The translations under genes were made by a program, and so were the position numbers. Positions 48,484 through 59,757 of a DNA stretch of 64,000 nt are shown here, piece after piece; positions within the stretch are counted from its first letter, which is position 1, and every line of letters starts with the position of its first letter. A model generated the notes under the pieces. It made no database searches, was not told the DNA's origin, and worked only from the letters and a program-made list of their open reading frames with translations. Source of the stretch: Pagrus major (taxonomy: Eukaryota > Chordata > Actinopteri > Spariformes > Sparidae). The stretch lies in contig NC_133224.1 in assembly GCF_040436345.1 (NCBI RefSeq), forward strand, positions 15,198,703 through 15,262,702, read 5' to 3'.

Positions 48484-50620
48484 CTAGTTCCACCGCCTAG
48501 AATTAGCAGAAATCATATTACCAGACCCAGGCACCCGAGAAGTTGCAGCCTCTCTCCCTCTTCTCCATACTGTCACCGGGAGATTGTGAGGGTTTGGGTG
48601 TCTCCCTGCTGTCTCACGCTGGCTTCGGCGAAGGGGGCCTACACTGGGTCCTTCCATAGGGTCCGCAGTGTCCACATTCACTGGTGGTAATGTGAAAGCG
48701 CTAGGTTCTGCTGGTATAGACGGTTGAGGAAGGGAAGCAGAAGGATCAGGGGCAATTGTCGCTGGTTGAGGAACAATCCACCACTCACCACTATGTTCCT
48801 CATTTCCTCCATTGGTGAGTGGTCTTACTGGCTCCCCAGGGTCTGGCTCACTGGTAAGAGGGGTGGTTAGTGGAACCAGTCGCAGCAGAGTTCGATGGAC
48901 ATGCTTGATCTTTCCTGCGTGGTCTAGGGATGCAATAGAATACACTGCTCTGCCATCAGGAGGAGCCTTGACAACTCTGTATTTCATGGGACCCCACACG
49001 TCCTGGATCTTCACTCTGCCTCTAGTGCTGTTTTCTTGCAAGTAGACCACTTCACCCTCTATCAGGCTACCACCAGCCACTTGTGGGTCGTGTCGCTCTT
49101 TCCTGAGGCGAGCTGCTGCCTGGATCCGTTCCTTCGCACCATCAAAGGCAGTCTGGAGGCGCATTTGATGTTCTCTCAACCAGTCATTGACTGTACCTCT
49201 AGTTGGTTCCTGAATCCTGCCAAGAAGAAAATCAACCGGAAGTTGGGGTTCTTGTCCAAACATTAAAAGGTACGGTGCCTCACCAGTGGTTTGATGGGTG
49301 GTTGTGTTATAGGAGAAGTTGACATGTGGGAGGTAGCTGGGCCAGTCTGGCTTCTTGGCAGGTGGAAGAGCCTGCAATAGGCCATGTAGAGTGTTATTAA
49401 ACCTCTCACACTGGCCGTTCCCCTGGGGGTGGTATGGAGTAGTGTGTGTCTTTTTTATACCATAAAAACTGCAAAGCTGTTGGATTAACAGGCTCTCGAA
49501 GTTCCGGCCTTGATCCGAATGTATTTGGGCTGGGACTCCAAACCTGTAAAGCCATTCTCGGACCAGTACCCCTGCCACAATGGGGCTCTTTGATCACGGG
49601 TAGTTACAGCTTGAGTGAATTTGGAGAATACATCAGTCATGATGAGGACTTGTTCTCTTCCATCACGAGAACGTTCTAGCAGGGAAAAGTCAATGGCTAA
49701 GATCTGATTTGGTCGGGAAGCCATCAGGTGGCCCATGGGTGTCCTCACAGCAGGGTGTACAGGCTTGGCCAGGGTGCATCGTTCACATTTTTGACACCAA
49801 TCCTTGACTTCCTTATACACACCTGGCCAGTAGCACCGCTGCCTCGCCAGGTCTCTCCACTCCTTGATGGCCATGACCCTGATGTAATTGCTGGAGGACC
49901 TCCTCTTGCAGGGAGGCCGAGCAGCAGCAGCTGATAAATTTCTTCACCACAATCCGGACGGTGTATGCGACGATATAGGAGCCCCTCTTTCTCTACCACC
50001 CTGTTCCACTGATGCACCAGTTCCTGTACTGGTTTTGAGAGGGCCTGGTGTTCCTTCTTATCCGGGGGGCGTTTACAACACCAAAACTGGAGAAAGGTTT
50101 CCAACACTGGGTCTGCATGCTGGAGTGTGGCAAGGTAATCTGGAGCATAAGAGGGCAGGGCAGACATGGACATTTGGGTTACCTGCAGTGGTGGTTCAAC
50201 CCTGCATCTCAGGGACTCTGGGAGGGCAGTTCCTGGGAGGGAGGTCCCCAGGTCTGCTGGTGTGTTGCCAGGGTGATGCTGCCTGGAAAGGGAGTCAGCA
50301 TTAGCATTAGAGCGACCTGAGCGATACCGGATGGAGAAATCAAAAGTTGCAAGTTGAGCAGCCCAACGCTGTTCTGTTGCCCCCAGCTTTGCAGTGTTCA
50401 AGTGGCTAAGTGGATTGTTATCAGTCCATACAAAACATTTTTGGCCTATTTTTCAGTCATTGCCCATTTCAAGGCCAAAAACTCGAGCCTCATGGAGCTG
50501 TAGTTGGGCATATTTCTCTCTGCTGGAGTCAAGGCTCTGCTGGCATATGCTACCAGCCTCACTCTACCATCCTGCTCCTGAGATAGCACCGCACCCAATC
50601 CACTGAGGCAGCCGTCAGAA
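48484..50620 (-). pseudogene. Ty3/gypsy pol: RNase H and integrase, frameshifted
   Basis: Read on the minus strand: the end of RNase H with a stop inside (KWAMTEK*; then NTAKLGATEQRWAAQLATFD and RYRSGRSNANADSLSRQ, 50401-50270). Then the integrase zinc-finger region (RQRCYWPGVYKEVKDWCQKC ERCTLAKPV, 49850-49740; the His pair is lost in a frameshift). Then the DDE core with IDFSLLE, HSDQGRNFESL and GNGQCERFN, all three acidic residues present across two frames. Then a C-terminal GPY/F-like block (VWGPMKYRVVKAPPDG) and a Pro-rich tail to the stop at 48484. Integrase would insert the element's DNA. The reverse transcriptase, protease and gag are cut off at about 50620. At least three frame breaks; not functional. 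Confidence 0.9.
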
Positions 50621-50986
50621 AACTAATGCCCTCTGTTTTGCAGAGCCACAATTCAGTAGGGGGCATTGCAGGCTCATGTCATCCAGTAGATGAACAAACA
50701 ATATGTATTTTCTCACACACAACAGGTGGACACTTATAAGGCTTTTTCCCTTTTTTGTAGAGTCCTCCACATAACTGTACTAAAGTGTGTCACAGGGTAT
50801 CAAATCATGTTGTGTCTCATTTAGTTTGTGTTGCTCACAATAATATTGAGATTTGCAAATGTGTTTACTGCACTGCATTTTATGCTTTTGTCTGGATGGC
50901 GTATTTCATACCTATTATAACAATAATGACATACATATGAAACAGTCCCAAACCCTGTCTGATTTTCAGTCAACTAAAAGTGTACC

Positions 50987-51021
50987 AGACAGTCTGTGGG
51001 TCCCCCACCCACAGACTGTCT
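50987..51021. repeat. Perfect hairpin, 15-bp arms, C5 loop
   Basis: The arms agacagtctgtgggt (50987-51001) and acccacagactgtct (51007-51021) flank ccccc. Confidence 0.93.
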
Positions 51022-51027
51022 CCTACA

Positions 51028-51100
51028 GTAGACTCCTGCAGTGTTACCAAACACATGATGCCCCCCGCATTATGTGTTTGGTAACACTGCAGGAGTCTAC
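51028..51100. repeat. Hairpin, 34-bp arms with one mismatch, C5 loop
   Basis: Bases 51028-51061 and 51067-51100 are inverses except for one position (a G/T pair near the loop). The loop is again ccccc. Only six bases separate it from the preceding hairpin. Confidence 0.93.
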
Positions 51101-51173
51101 GGTCAGATGTGTGGTAGAAGACTATAATTTTTGCTTCTATGCATTTAGTGACATCAGAGAATGATACCCTGTG

Positions 51174-51748
51174 CATGTGATCAAATCCTACAGATTTTCT
51201 GCATACTCCAATTTTTCAGACTCAGGCATTTCGGCATGTTTAAACTGTGCAAGACAGAGACAGAAACACAAATTATTGTTTCCACTTTTTTAGGGTTGTA
51301 CAGGGTCTTTGATAAAATCTCATCATAAGGTATTTGAGGAAAGGTACTAAGACAAACTCTGCTGTTTCTATTCTGTACTACCATAACAATAAATTAAAAT
51401 TCGTCATCAGTCGTAGATGTGTTATTACTCTGCAAAACTTGTGACATTTCTTACATAAACAAATCTACATTGTATTAGTTGTCAGCATTTAAAACAGTCT
51501 GTATGTCATTGGTCAGGGAGGGACCTCTCAATACCACATTTAAAACACTACTGGGTTGTGTTCCCCCTCTGACCCTCATAGGGCACCAGCTCTGGATTAT
51601 TGAGACTTATGTCTCTAAAATCAAGACTCTTGCGCAGTTTAGAGGCATTAAAAGCAGGTATATCCCTGACTTTTATCTGCCCTACTCCCACGTATATCAG
51701 TAGAGGATGAATTGGACCCACCCGTAGATCCCGCCTACCTACACTGTT
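51174..51748. other. Unassigned sequence
   Basis: The plus frame 51479-51703 (SLVREGPLNTTFKTLLGCVP and following) has some protein-like composition, but I recognise no family. It may be a fragment of a retroelement. Confidence 0.3.
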
Positions 51749-52031
51749 CTAGTCCCCAACTTTGATGTGGCATAGTGTTATAACAAAACAACACCTGCGG
51801 GAGACAAGAAACCACACATATGGCTTACGTGAGATATTGGAAGTGGTACTGGAATCAGGTGAGATGGAAGACAGCTTAGTTACCAATTGGTCCATGCGCC
51901 CTCCGAGCTTAGAAACGCTTGAAGTGAGTTCTCGGAGAACATCCATTGCTTAACAGAGGGTTTGTTCATGTTGTCCTACCATGAATCCTTGAGAAGAGAG
52001 GGTGCAAATGCTCGGTCTCTGCTGGGTCCAT
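51749..52031 (-). pseudogene. Start of a gypsy gag, frameshifted
   Basis: An ATG at 52031 opens MDPAETEHLHPL, which matches the MDPA- start of many teleost gypsy gag proteins, then a frameshift and stop follow. In another frame 51946-51800 reads MDVLRELTSSVSKLGGRMDQ LVTKLSSIS, a coiled-coil-like segment as in gag N termini. Gag normally packages the RNA. The rest is missing. Confidence 0.5.
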
Positions 52032-52046
52032 GTGGCCAGATTTTTC

Positions 52047-52270
52047 TGTTACGTTTGGTTATGAGTACTTTTGTCGGACCCAAATGTGAGATTGGGACAG
52101 TGGTCAGTCCAAAAAGTGTTTATTTACAACAGTACTAAGAGGCAGCGAGCGAAGAAGGCAGGCAGGCTGGATGGAGTGGTTTGGTGGCAGCGAGGAGAGG
52201 TTCCAAAAGCACAGATGAGAATGCGGGCTGAGCAAAGAGACATTGGAGGATCTGCACACAAGGAGTAGGA
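52047..52270 (-). mobile_element. 5' LTR fragment of a second gypsy element
   Basis: On the minus strand, AATAAA at 52124-52119 leads after about 70 bp to an end cgtaaca at 52047, then a 15-bp leader and the MDPA start codon. This is LTR, leader, gag order. Its sequence does not resemble the LTR at 47.2-48.4 kb, so it belongs to another family. The outer edge is unclear. Confidence 0.45.
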
Positions 52271-52538
52271 AAAACATAAAGCACGAAACGATGTCCAGGC
52301 TTAGGAAAAACACTAGCAAAAGCGTAGCTAAAGAGAGTACATGTTTATTCACTGAACGTGGCAGATTAAATATTAAATGTTATAAATTGCAGGCCTCCAA
52401 TAACAACCTAAACGGCTTTTGTTAGTTGTATAATCTTTCTATTCCTCTAAACAAAATCATGCTGAGAGAGTACTGTGTGTAAGAAACAGGATGTATAGTC
52501 AGGCCCATAGCTACCAGTGAGGACACTGAGGTCATGTC

Positions 52539-52572
52539 TTTATTTGAACATTTCCCAAAATGTTCAAATAAA
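52539..52572. repeat. Perfect hairpin, 15-bp arms, 4-base loop
   Basis: tttatttgaacattt and aaatgttcaaataaa flank ccca. Confidence 0.93.
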
Positions 52573-54134
52573 ATGGCCAATGCTAAAACCACCACCACAG
52601 GAGCAGCAGTAGAAGCTGCAGCTGCGCTCAAGTTCTGAGCTCACAAATATCAATCTATATTAATTCAAAATGTGACATGTCCAAACTTTTGGAGTCAGTT
52701 GGGAGTATAACTGAGGACAGTCTGTCAGGAGTTTCTGCAGATCACATCAGGGCAGTAAATATGTTTGCATATACAGTATATATATATGAGACACAAGTCA
52801 GTCTCTTCTGGGTCATTGTGCTGCTAAAGGTTTTCAAATTTCTTTTTAATTCTGCGCCTTCATGCCTAAGAATCTCTGCAGACAGGAAATGAGGCACAGA
52901 TAGAGAGCTGTACATCCAGTGATTATTACCGAAATGTTCCAGCGACTTCATTGATCACTAATGAGAAATACCTCTTCTTTATATTTTATTGCAAATAAGA
53001 ATAATATTAAGTAGTGTCTTCTTATTTAAAAGGGCATTTTATTGGTATAGACCTAATTTAAATACATTAAGTGTTTGTATCTTTTTAACAATTGTTGTTG
53101 TTAACAACTAAATGAAATCTATGGCACATGAAGTACTTTTAAAAAAAAAAAAAAAAGTTTAAATCAGACCATCCTCTTCCTTCACTGCACAGCTACTACA
53201 TTTAAAATTAATTAGGCTGGTTCCCCCCTGCCTGGCTACAAAAAGAACAGCCACTGCAGTTGTGCTCCTGTACTCAACTTGTTTGACAGTAAACTGAATT
53301 GAAAAAGTCCATGTTTGTCATTCATCTTATGTTGAATTCTAGTTCAATTTTCCTTTATGTGTTGGCACTCATTATTTCTTAAGTGATTTTAACTCTAAAC
53401 TCAAATGCATACATTTACACCATATACCTCAACAAATTTCCGGTATTTCTAAAATCCTGGCTATGGCCAGTGTCTGTGATGATAAACCTATAAAGGAGGA
53501 ATACAAAGGGAGTGAGTGGAAAACTCCACTGTTTGGCCTGTGTTTACCTGCATGTGGTTATAATGACTAAGTGGGTGGGGCTATGGAAACCAGACCAAAT
53601 GTACAGACAGAAGATCGGTACGCTGCATTCATGGATACACTTGCATGGGCAAAACACCTAGACATGCACAGTTACATAACTTGACAAGTTTCTGCTGACC
53701 CACCATAAAAAAGACAACACACATAAAGTCTCAGGAAAACTTCACATAACTGTTTTCCAACACTGAAACAAGCATGAATCCAGATAAGCACCGCAACTAT
53801 TTCACAGATAACACACACACTGGATACTTGGCCTCTTGGCACCAGACTAGACTTGCCCTGTATCTTGCCTACTCCACTAGTGTTTCCTTGGATGGCCAAG
53901 GAATGATGTATTCACAGAACAACATCACAGGAAAGAAATGTAGAATAATTGGAAATTAGAATTAGCTATGTGCATTGAAGAAAGCACATTTAAAAGAGCA
54001 CCATGCTTTTGAAAGTTTAATTGAGAAAATTTCTGTAAACTTGATCTATTTCAGACCACACAAACATTTTCAGGAACCTTTCCTGAACTCAACATAAATA
54101 CGTTAAAGGAAGTTTTATTTTTTTGGGTTAGGTA
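52573..54134. other. No recognised feature
   Basis: AT-rich sequence with an A-run near 53140. The open frames at 52677, 53672 and 53774 have no recognised domain. Confidence 0.45.
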
Positions 54135-54142
54135 GTTATAGT

Positions 54143-55435
54143 CAGTAGGTGATTTGTTAATTTTCAACAGGGGGGATGGCTCAATGGGAGCACCACCCTG
54201 CCCCGACACACCTATGTACACCTCCCAAAGGACATTGTTGACGCCTTAACCATAACTGTGACATTTCTAATTCTACAATTCCATTTTATCCAGTTATCGT
54301 CCTTCTCTCCCTACTACAATTGTATTTTTATAACTGTATTAAAGTAATGAGTAAATACACCTTTAAATTGTATGCAGTGGACTGAGTTTATTCAGGCAGG
54401 GTTTTCTCATGTTTCTCACAATACACTACAAGCAGGGTCATTTTAAGTTACATGACCCCTTGGAATTTTTTACCATCTAAATTCCTTGAAGGACACACAA
54501 TGAACATTGTGCAAAATAGTAGAGCCCGACCGATTCATCGGTAGGCCGATTTTATCGGCTGATTTTAGCCTATCACAAATATATTAGTATCGGTGTATAT
54601 AATGTCTGATATGCGCCGATATGAAAACTTTACATTTAAAAACTATAATGGAGAAAAACATGCTTGGGCTTATTTAAAATTGGTGTAATGACATAGTTTG
54701 TCCAGCAGAGTGCGTTTCAACTAATAAAACAGCTGGTGTCAGGAAATGTAACAGCTACCTCACTAATGGTTAAACTATAAACCAGCACAAAAGTGACAAT
54801 TACCAACATAACATAAGCCACCATGTTCTGAACAGACACACTAAAAACACTTACAAAAAGTAACATTTTAGTTTTCGAACAAGCAAACGTGTCTTGCTCC
54901 TCCTCTACACGAGAGACACGCTGGTAATCCACCGGAAGCTGCTCTATGATGTCGCGTCTGCTACAGGTTTTGTTCCGCCCTCCGCACGACGTCATATCAT
55001 GAATGTATAAAGAGAACCCAGTGAGAACGTTTCAGAAGCGGAGCCTTTTGTCTGCCCGATTTTGTTGACTTGCTCAGATTTTGTTGATCTGGTCATTTTT
55101 CGTTTTTATACAATCAGGAGTCTGCAAAGGGTGTTTTATTTTGAAAATTGACCGGATGCTCTATGCCGTTCCTGTGTCTCTGACTTCCTGCCGGCGCGAT
55201 CTGCGCTGTGCAGCTTGTTGCGGCTTCCGTCAAAAATCGACCAAGCAGCCGGTACGCAAAGCAGCCGTGCACGGCTTGACTCCACTGTGCGCCGTCGATC
55301 TTGCGATTTGTAATACACACTTTCTGCTACTAGGGGATGGAGAGTGATGACAGGTTAACAAGGGGGATGCTTTTTGGTAATTTTGCTAACAAAGGGGACG
55401 GCATCCCCCCTCATCCCCCCTCAAATCGCCTACTG
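54143..55435. mobile_element. Non-autonomous hAT element with perfect target duplication
   Basis: The ends cagtaggtgatttg and caaatcgcctactg are inverse at 13 of 14 positions. The flanks are identical gttatagt (54135-54142 and 55436-55443). Further in, ggggggatggctc on the left and catcccccctcatcccccc on the right also pair. No transposase frame is recognisable. It contains another repeat end at 54521. Confidence 0.88.
54521..54620. mobile_element. Repeat end (gaccgattcatcgg type) nested in a hAT element
   Basis: agagcccgaccgattcatcg followed by cgatttt/atcggct repeats is the start of a teleost hAT-like repeat with a TIR of gggcccgaccgat type. Its other end was not found before 55435. Confidence 0.45.
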
Positions 55436-55859
55436 GTTATAGTTCTTGGGGTATCGTAGTTTCTCAGCCTCTGAATTATTCTGTAGCTTGACAAAGAAAC
55501 TGGAAAAATCCCCACAAGGTCCAATTTAGGATTTTCTTATCTGGTGCCCCTGTCACCAGGACAGTCATTTTTCAGTGTCTTCCAGATCTTTTACAAATTA
55601 CACGCTTCTGTTAAATCTTATCGTTAGGGCTGGCACAGGCCCTCAGCTATGCTGGCATAGGCTTTTACTGCCTGGGGACTCCCCGTGATGCACTGAGCTA
55701 CTCTTTCTTCCTCTCTATCTGTACTGATTCATTTCTCGCTAATGCATGTTACTAATTTGGTTTCTTCCTCGGAGTCTCTTTGCCTTCTCATCTCAAAGGT
55801 TCCCAATGGGTTGTGGTTGGCCCTGCTGCTCTGTTCCTGCTTGACTCCTATTATCATTA

Positions 55860-57576
55860 CCATCATCATCATCATTAGGGCCCAAGCACTGCTCATGGAA
55901 GTTTTAGATCTACAAAAATAGTCTCTTGTGGCCATGGAAGTTTGAGTTTTCATTAAAGGCCATGGCTGTTGCGGGGTGGGAAATATCTATGTTTAGCCAG
56001 GAAACCACAGTAATTTGCTGTAAATTCACTGTGCCAGTCAAATCTGCCCCAGATTGCACATATTTGGTAAGAGTCTGGGCCTGAACACATTTTCATACCT
56101 ATATTCTGTTACAATCATAGTGCCCCTTACTGGCAGCACTCTGGCGTACTCCTCCTCGTGATAACACTTAAGACCTTGATGATGCTGTTAGTTTTTATTG
56201 AAGGGCGTGGCCATGGTGGCTCAGTGAAGGCCCCTGTGGCACCATGAAACAGGAAATTGCTATGACTCCACTGTACATAGACGAATCAAGGACGTTATAG
56301 GACAGTATGAGCTCATGGAAAAAAGTATTTTTGAGGCCGAGTGCATCACATTACATTGGAAGTGCGAAAGTTGGCTTCAAAGCCTGGCGCTCTTCCTGGG
56401 GGTTTGAGTCGAACCTGACCCAAACTTCAAATGTTTGACATAAGTCCCAGCCTGAGGACATTGACATGCTAATATTCTGTTACAATCATAACACCACCTA
56501 GAGGCAACAGGAAATTCAATTTTTCTTACAGCACCCCCTGCGACTATTTTGACATGCATGAAATTCAGTTTCAGATTTGGTCCAACTACCCAACAGGAAG
56601 TCAGCCATTTAGAATTCTCCAGCGCATTTTTGGTAATTTGCAAGTGTTGTATTTTGATGAACTTCACTAGCCAATCTTAACACCTTTGTGATGAAAAGTT
56701 ATTAAAAGCTTGACTTTCTGTTGAACGCTGTGGAGGCGCAGCAAAATATCAGTGATTCAACAGGACGTTCATGTAACTCCACTATACATGGTCGTATCTG
56801 CCCCAAAGTTCACATGCTTGATAAGAGTCCCGGCCTGAAAACATAATTGTAGCGGCACCTAGGGACAACAGGAGATAACATGTTTTTTAACTTATATGTA
56901 CTTCTGCGAGCAGGTTGACCAAATCCACCTCAAATTTGGTCAGAAAATCCACAAAGCCTTGATGATGGTATACGGTTTTAATTCGCTGATGCAGCAGCAA
57001 GGAATTATTCACCAGTAAACAGGAAGTTGTTAGAACTTCTGTGTCCATGGTCAAATCTTTCCAAAAATTTAAGTTAGTCCTACCCAAATCACTTCTACAT
57101 GCCAATTAGGAGGTATAGTCATTGCGCCACCTACTGATATGATACAAGGGCCCACTCACCACTGCATGCACTTCTATTAGGGTCAGAGCATGAACAGTGC
57201 GAGGACTGTCTTGAAATGCAAGGAATTCTTCTTTCTTTCTTTCCCTAAAGTCAAACACTTTTTTGAGGGGCTAAAGGTGCTCGAAAACTCGGACACAAGT
57301 TTGCACATGCATCATTTTTGGTGAAATAGTATGGGTATTATGGGTTTGCCCATGGGTGGGGCAAAACGACCCACCAGCACCCCCTAAAGAGCAGCCCTAG
57401 CGGTGAGTTTTACCAACATGTATGACATCAAATTTAAATGTTGTCAGGGCAATCTTACACCTTTGCAATGAAAAGTTATCAAAGATGAGCTTTTTTTGAA
57501 GGGCGTGGTCGTTGCAGTGCAGTGTATATCAGTTGTTCCCCAAGAAAAAGTAAGTTGCTGTAACTATGCTGTACAT
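55860..57576. repeat. Degenerate teleost interspersed repeat, left part
   Basis: It starts at agggcccaagcactgctcat near 55877 and carries recurring blocks: gggcgtggc, aaacaggaagtt, taactccactgtacatggtc, aatctgccccaaa, gccacctagtggcaac-like, and ttgaccaaatccacctcaaa. These phrases return several times at irregular spacing. A second end-like piece, cagtgcgaggactgtcttg, is at 57196. The family is widespread in fish; I cannot name it. It continues at 59758. Confidence 0.6.
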
Positions 57577-59757
57577 CAGGGGTGTCCAAACTTTTTTCAG
57601 TGAGGGCCAAATACAGAAAAATAAACAAAGGGCTGGGCCACACACTGGTTACATATTAACACAATTTTTTCCTACACATTTCTAACTCACCGGTAAAGAA
57701 CATTCACTCAGTGGGAGCAGTGATGCTGTGCTTTGGACTGCAGGATGGCTGACATGTCAGGAGAAAGTTTGGTGGTTGAGACACGAAGGACTTCACAGAG
57801 ATGGCTATCAGTCATTCTGGTTCTCAGTCTGCTTTTGTTCTGATTTAACAGAGAAAATGTTTGTTCACATATGTATGTTGAGCCGAACAGGCTCATCATT
57901 CTTTTTGCGTGGCGTCGCATCAGAGGAAACTTGGCATTATCCAAACTCTGATAGAAGTCAGGGAGGGAGAGAAGCTGATGTTGACTCTTCAGAAGATCAT
58001 CACACTGCATTTCAATGAGTTCTAACTGCAGACTCTCTTCCACTTCTTCTGCATCCACCATGAAGGGAGTGGAGAACAGCTTGATTTCTTTCTCAATGGC
58101 AGAAAAATCTTGGAAACGCTGGTTGAATTCTGTCACAAGAGATGCAATCACAGACACATATTTTTCCTTTTTAGCAGAAAGCTTGGCCTCTGGAAACGCA
58201 GACTTGATTTCAGACAGCGTGGGGAAGTGTGCAGCATTAAAGCTCCGTAGCTGTGTCTCAAATAGGCGGAGCTTTACACAGAACGCTTTGATGTGCGCAT
58301 GCAGGTGTGGCACCAGCTGTTCTTTGCCTTGTAGGTTCTTGTTCAGTGTATTCAGATGATGAGTGAGATCAACTAAAAATGCCAAGTCTGCCAGCCATAG
58401 AGGGTCACTCAGCTCATGAAGCGGTCGGCCCTTCTCTTTCAAAAACTCGTCGATTTCTGATCTCAGCGAATAAAACCGCTGCAGCACAGAGCCGCGGCTG
58501 AGCCACCGCACGTCACAGTGGTAGAGCACATCCCCGTATTCAGCATCCACCTCAGATAGGAAAGCTTGGAATTCTCTGTGGTACAGTCCTCTAGCTCGAA
58601 TTATGTTGACAGTTTTTACAACAGTGTTCATCACATCGCCCAGCTGGACAGTCTTAGCGCACAGTGCCTCTTGGTGGATTATACAGTGCACTCGAACAGC
58701 CTCACCTCCGCTCTCTTTTACCTTGGCGCACACCAACGATGCCATTCCTTTGCGCTCACCCGTCATAGCCGGAGCTCCATCCGTTGTTACTCCACAGAGC
58801 TTGTCCCATTTTAGCCCCATATTTTCCACTGCATCTGACACAGCTTCAAAAATGTCTTTGCCCGTCGTTGTGCCTTTTAGGCTCTTCCTATCAAGCAGCT
58901 CCTCCGTACAGCAAAAATTATTATCAACTCCCCGCAAATAAATTAACAGCTGCGCGGTGTCTGTAGCATCTGTGCTCTCATCGCATGCAACTGAGTAAAA
59001 ATCAAAAGCACAAGCTTTGTCTCTGAGCTGATCTTTCAAGTTAGCTGACAAGTCCTCGATTCGCCGCACCACTGTATTTCTGGACAGGCTCACGTTGTTA
59101 AAATCCTGCACTTTTTCCGGGCACATTATTTCTGTGACTTTGATGAGGCACTGCTTTATGAAATCACCGTCTGAGAATGGTTTGCCGTGCTGGGCAATGA
59201 GTTTAGCAACTTCATAGCTTGCTGCTGTGGCATTTTCTTGTATTTTGTTGGCACGGGAAAAAAACTGTTGTTGAACTTGCAGGCTAGCTGCCATTTGCTT
59301 GAATTTCTGTGTTCGTTCAGCACCGGTGTACGATGTGTAGCTCTGATGTTTGGTCTCATAGTGCCGACGGACATTATACTCTTTCATCACAGCAACAGCT
59401 TCATTGCAAATCAAACAGACACACTTTCCGTTGATTTCTTTGAAGAAATATTCATTTTCCCACCGTGTCTGGAATCTTCTGCACTCACTTGCTATTTTCC
59501 GTTTCTTCGGTTCTGCCATTTCTGGTAACTGTACGGGCTCGCGGGAAAAGCTCTTCTTTGCTTAATTTTGTTTAGTGGAGAAGCACTAGCGCTGGCTCCA
59601 TCTAGTGTTAAAACTGAGAAGTGCAACAGAGTTGAGTTCAAGCTTCATGTGCGGGCTGCGGGCCATGGTCAATTATATTTTCATAATTTGCTGCGGGCCA
59701 ATAAAAACTGGACCGCGGGCCGCAGTTGGCCCGCGGGCCGTAGTTTGGACACCCCTG
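57577..59757 (-). mobile_element. Complete hAT-Charlie-type transposon
   Basis: The ends are perfect 16-bp inverses, caggggtgtccaaact. The flanks are perfect 8-bp duplications ctgtacat (57569-57576 and 59758-59765). The ends continue with subterminal cgggccg-rich sequence on the right (promoter side) and gggccaaatacag on the left. The single transposase frame inside is unbroken. Everything needed for a self-moving hAT is visible. It split an older interspersed repeat. Confidence 0.95.
57708..59519 (-). CDS. hAT-Charlie transposase, full-length open frame
   Basis: 603 codons, one exon, ATG at 59519. hAT transposases excise and reinsert the element through a DDE nuclease with an RNase H fold. 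Seen in order: a BED zinc finger (Cys35, Cys38, His53, His58); first catalytic Asp180 in ACDEST; second Asp247 in TTDGAPAMTG; the conserved Trp339 in HCDVRWLSRG; a long insertion region; and the C-terminal dimerisation block with Glu552 in YICEQTFS, the likely third catalytic residue. The RRIEDL and DTAQLLIYLRGV blocks closely resemble the Charlie-derived part of vertebrate GTF2IRD2. No stop, frameshift or missing key residue is seen. A domesticated gene is unlikely, since it sits between intact ends with a target duplication. Whether it is expressed cannot be told. Confidence 0.93.
   Translation of the reverse strand: MAEPKKRKIASECRRFQTRWENEYFFKEINGKCVCLICNEAVAVMKEYNVRRHYETKHQSYTSYTGAERTQKFKQMAASLQVQQQFFSRANKIQENATAASYEVAKLIAQHGKPFSDGDFIKQCLIKVTEIMCPEKVQDFNNVSLSRNTVVRRIEDLSANLKDQLRDKACAFDFYSVACDESTDATDTAQLLIYLRGVDNNFCCTEELLDRKSLKGTTTGKDIFEAVSDAVENMGLKWDKLCGVTTDGAPAMTGERKGMASLVCAKVKESGGEAVRVHCIIHQEALCAKTVQLGDVMNTVVKTVNIIRARGLYHREFQAFLSEVDAEYGDVLYHCDVRWLSRGSVLQRFYSLRSEIDEFLKEKGRPLHELSDPLWLADLAFLVDLTHHLNTLNKNLQGKEQLVPHLHAHIKAFCVKLRLFETQLRSFNAAHFPTLSEIKSAFPEAKLSAKKEKYVSVIASLVTEFNQRFQDFSAIEKEIKLFSTPFMVDAEEVEESLQLELIEMQCDDLLKSQHQLLSLPDFYQSLDNAKFPLMRRHAKRMMSLFGSTYICEQTFSLLNQNKSRLRTRMTDSHLCEVLRVSTTKLSPDMSAILQSKAQHHCSH

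Larger units (their letters stand above)
50791..51173. mobile_element. Possible MITE enclosing two hairpins
   Basis: cacagggtatca (50791-50802) and tgataccctgtg (51162-51173) are exact 12-bp inverses. No target duplication is visible at the edges. The two tandem hairpins at 50987-51100 lie inside. There is no coding potential. Confidence 0.45.

Noticed and set aside
47150..52270. One single gypsy element from 52.3 to 47.2 kb
   Set aside because: The LTR end at 52047 does not resemble the LTR-like end near 47170, and unrelated sequence separates gag from pol; two families are more likely.
53868..53908. Small palindrome tccttggatggccaagga
   Set aside because: Arms of only seven bases; expected by chance in a sequence this long.
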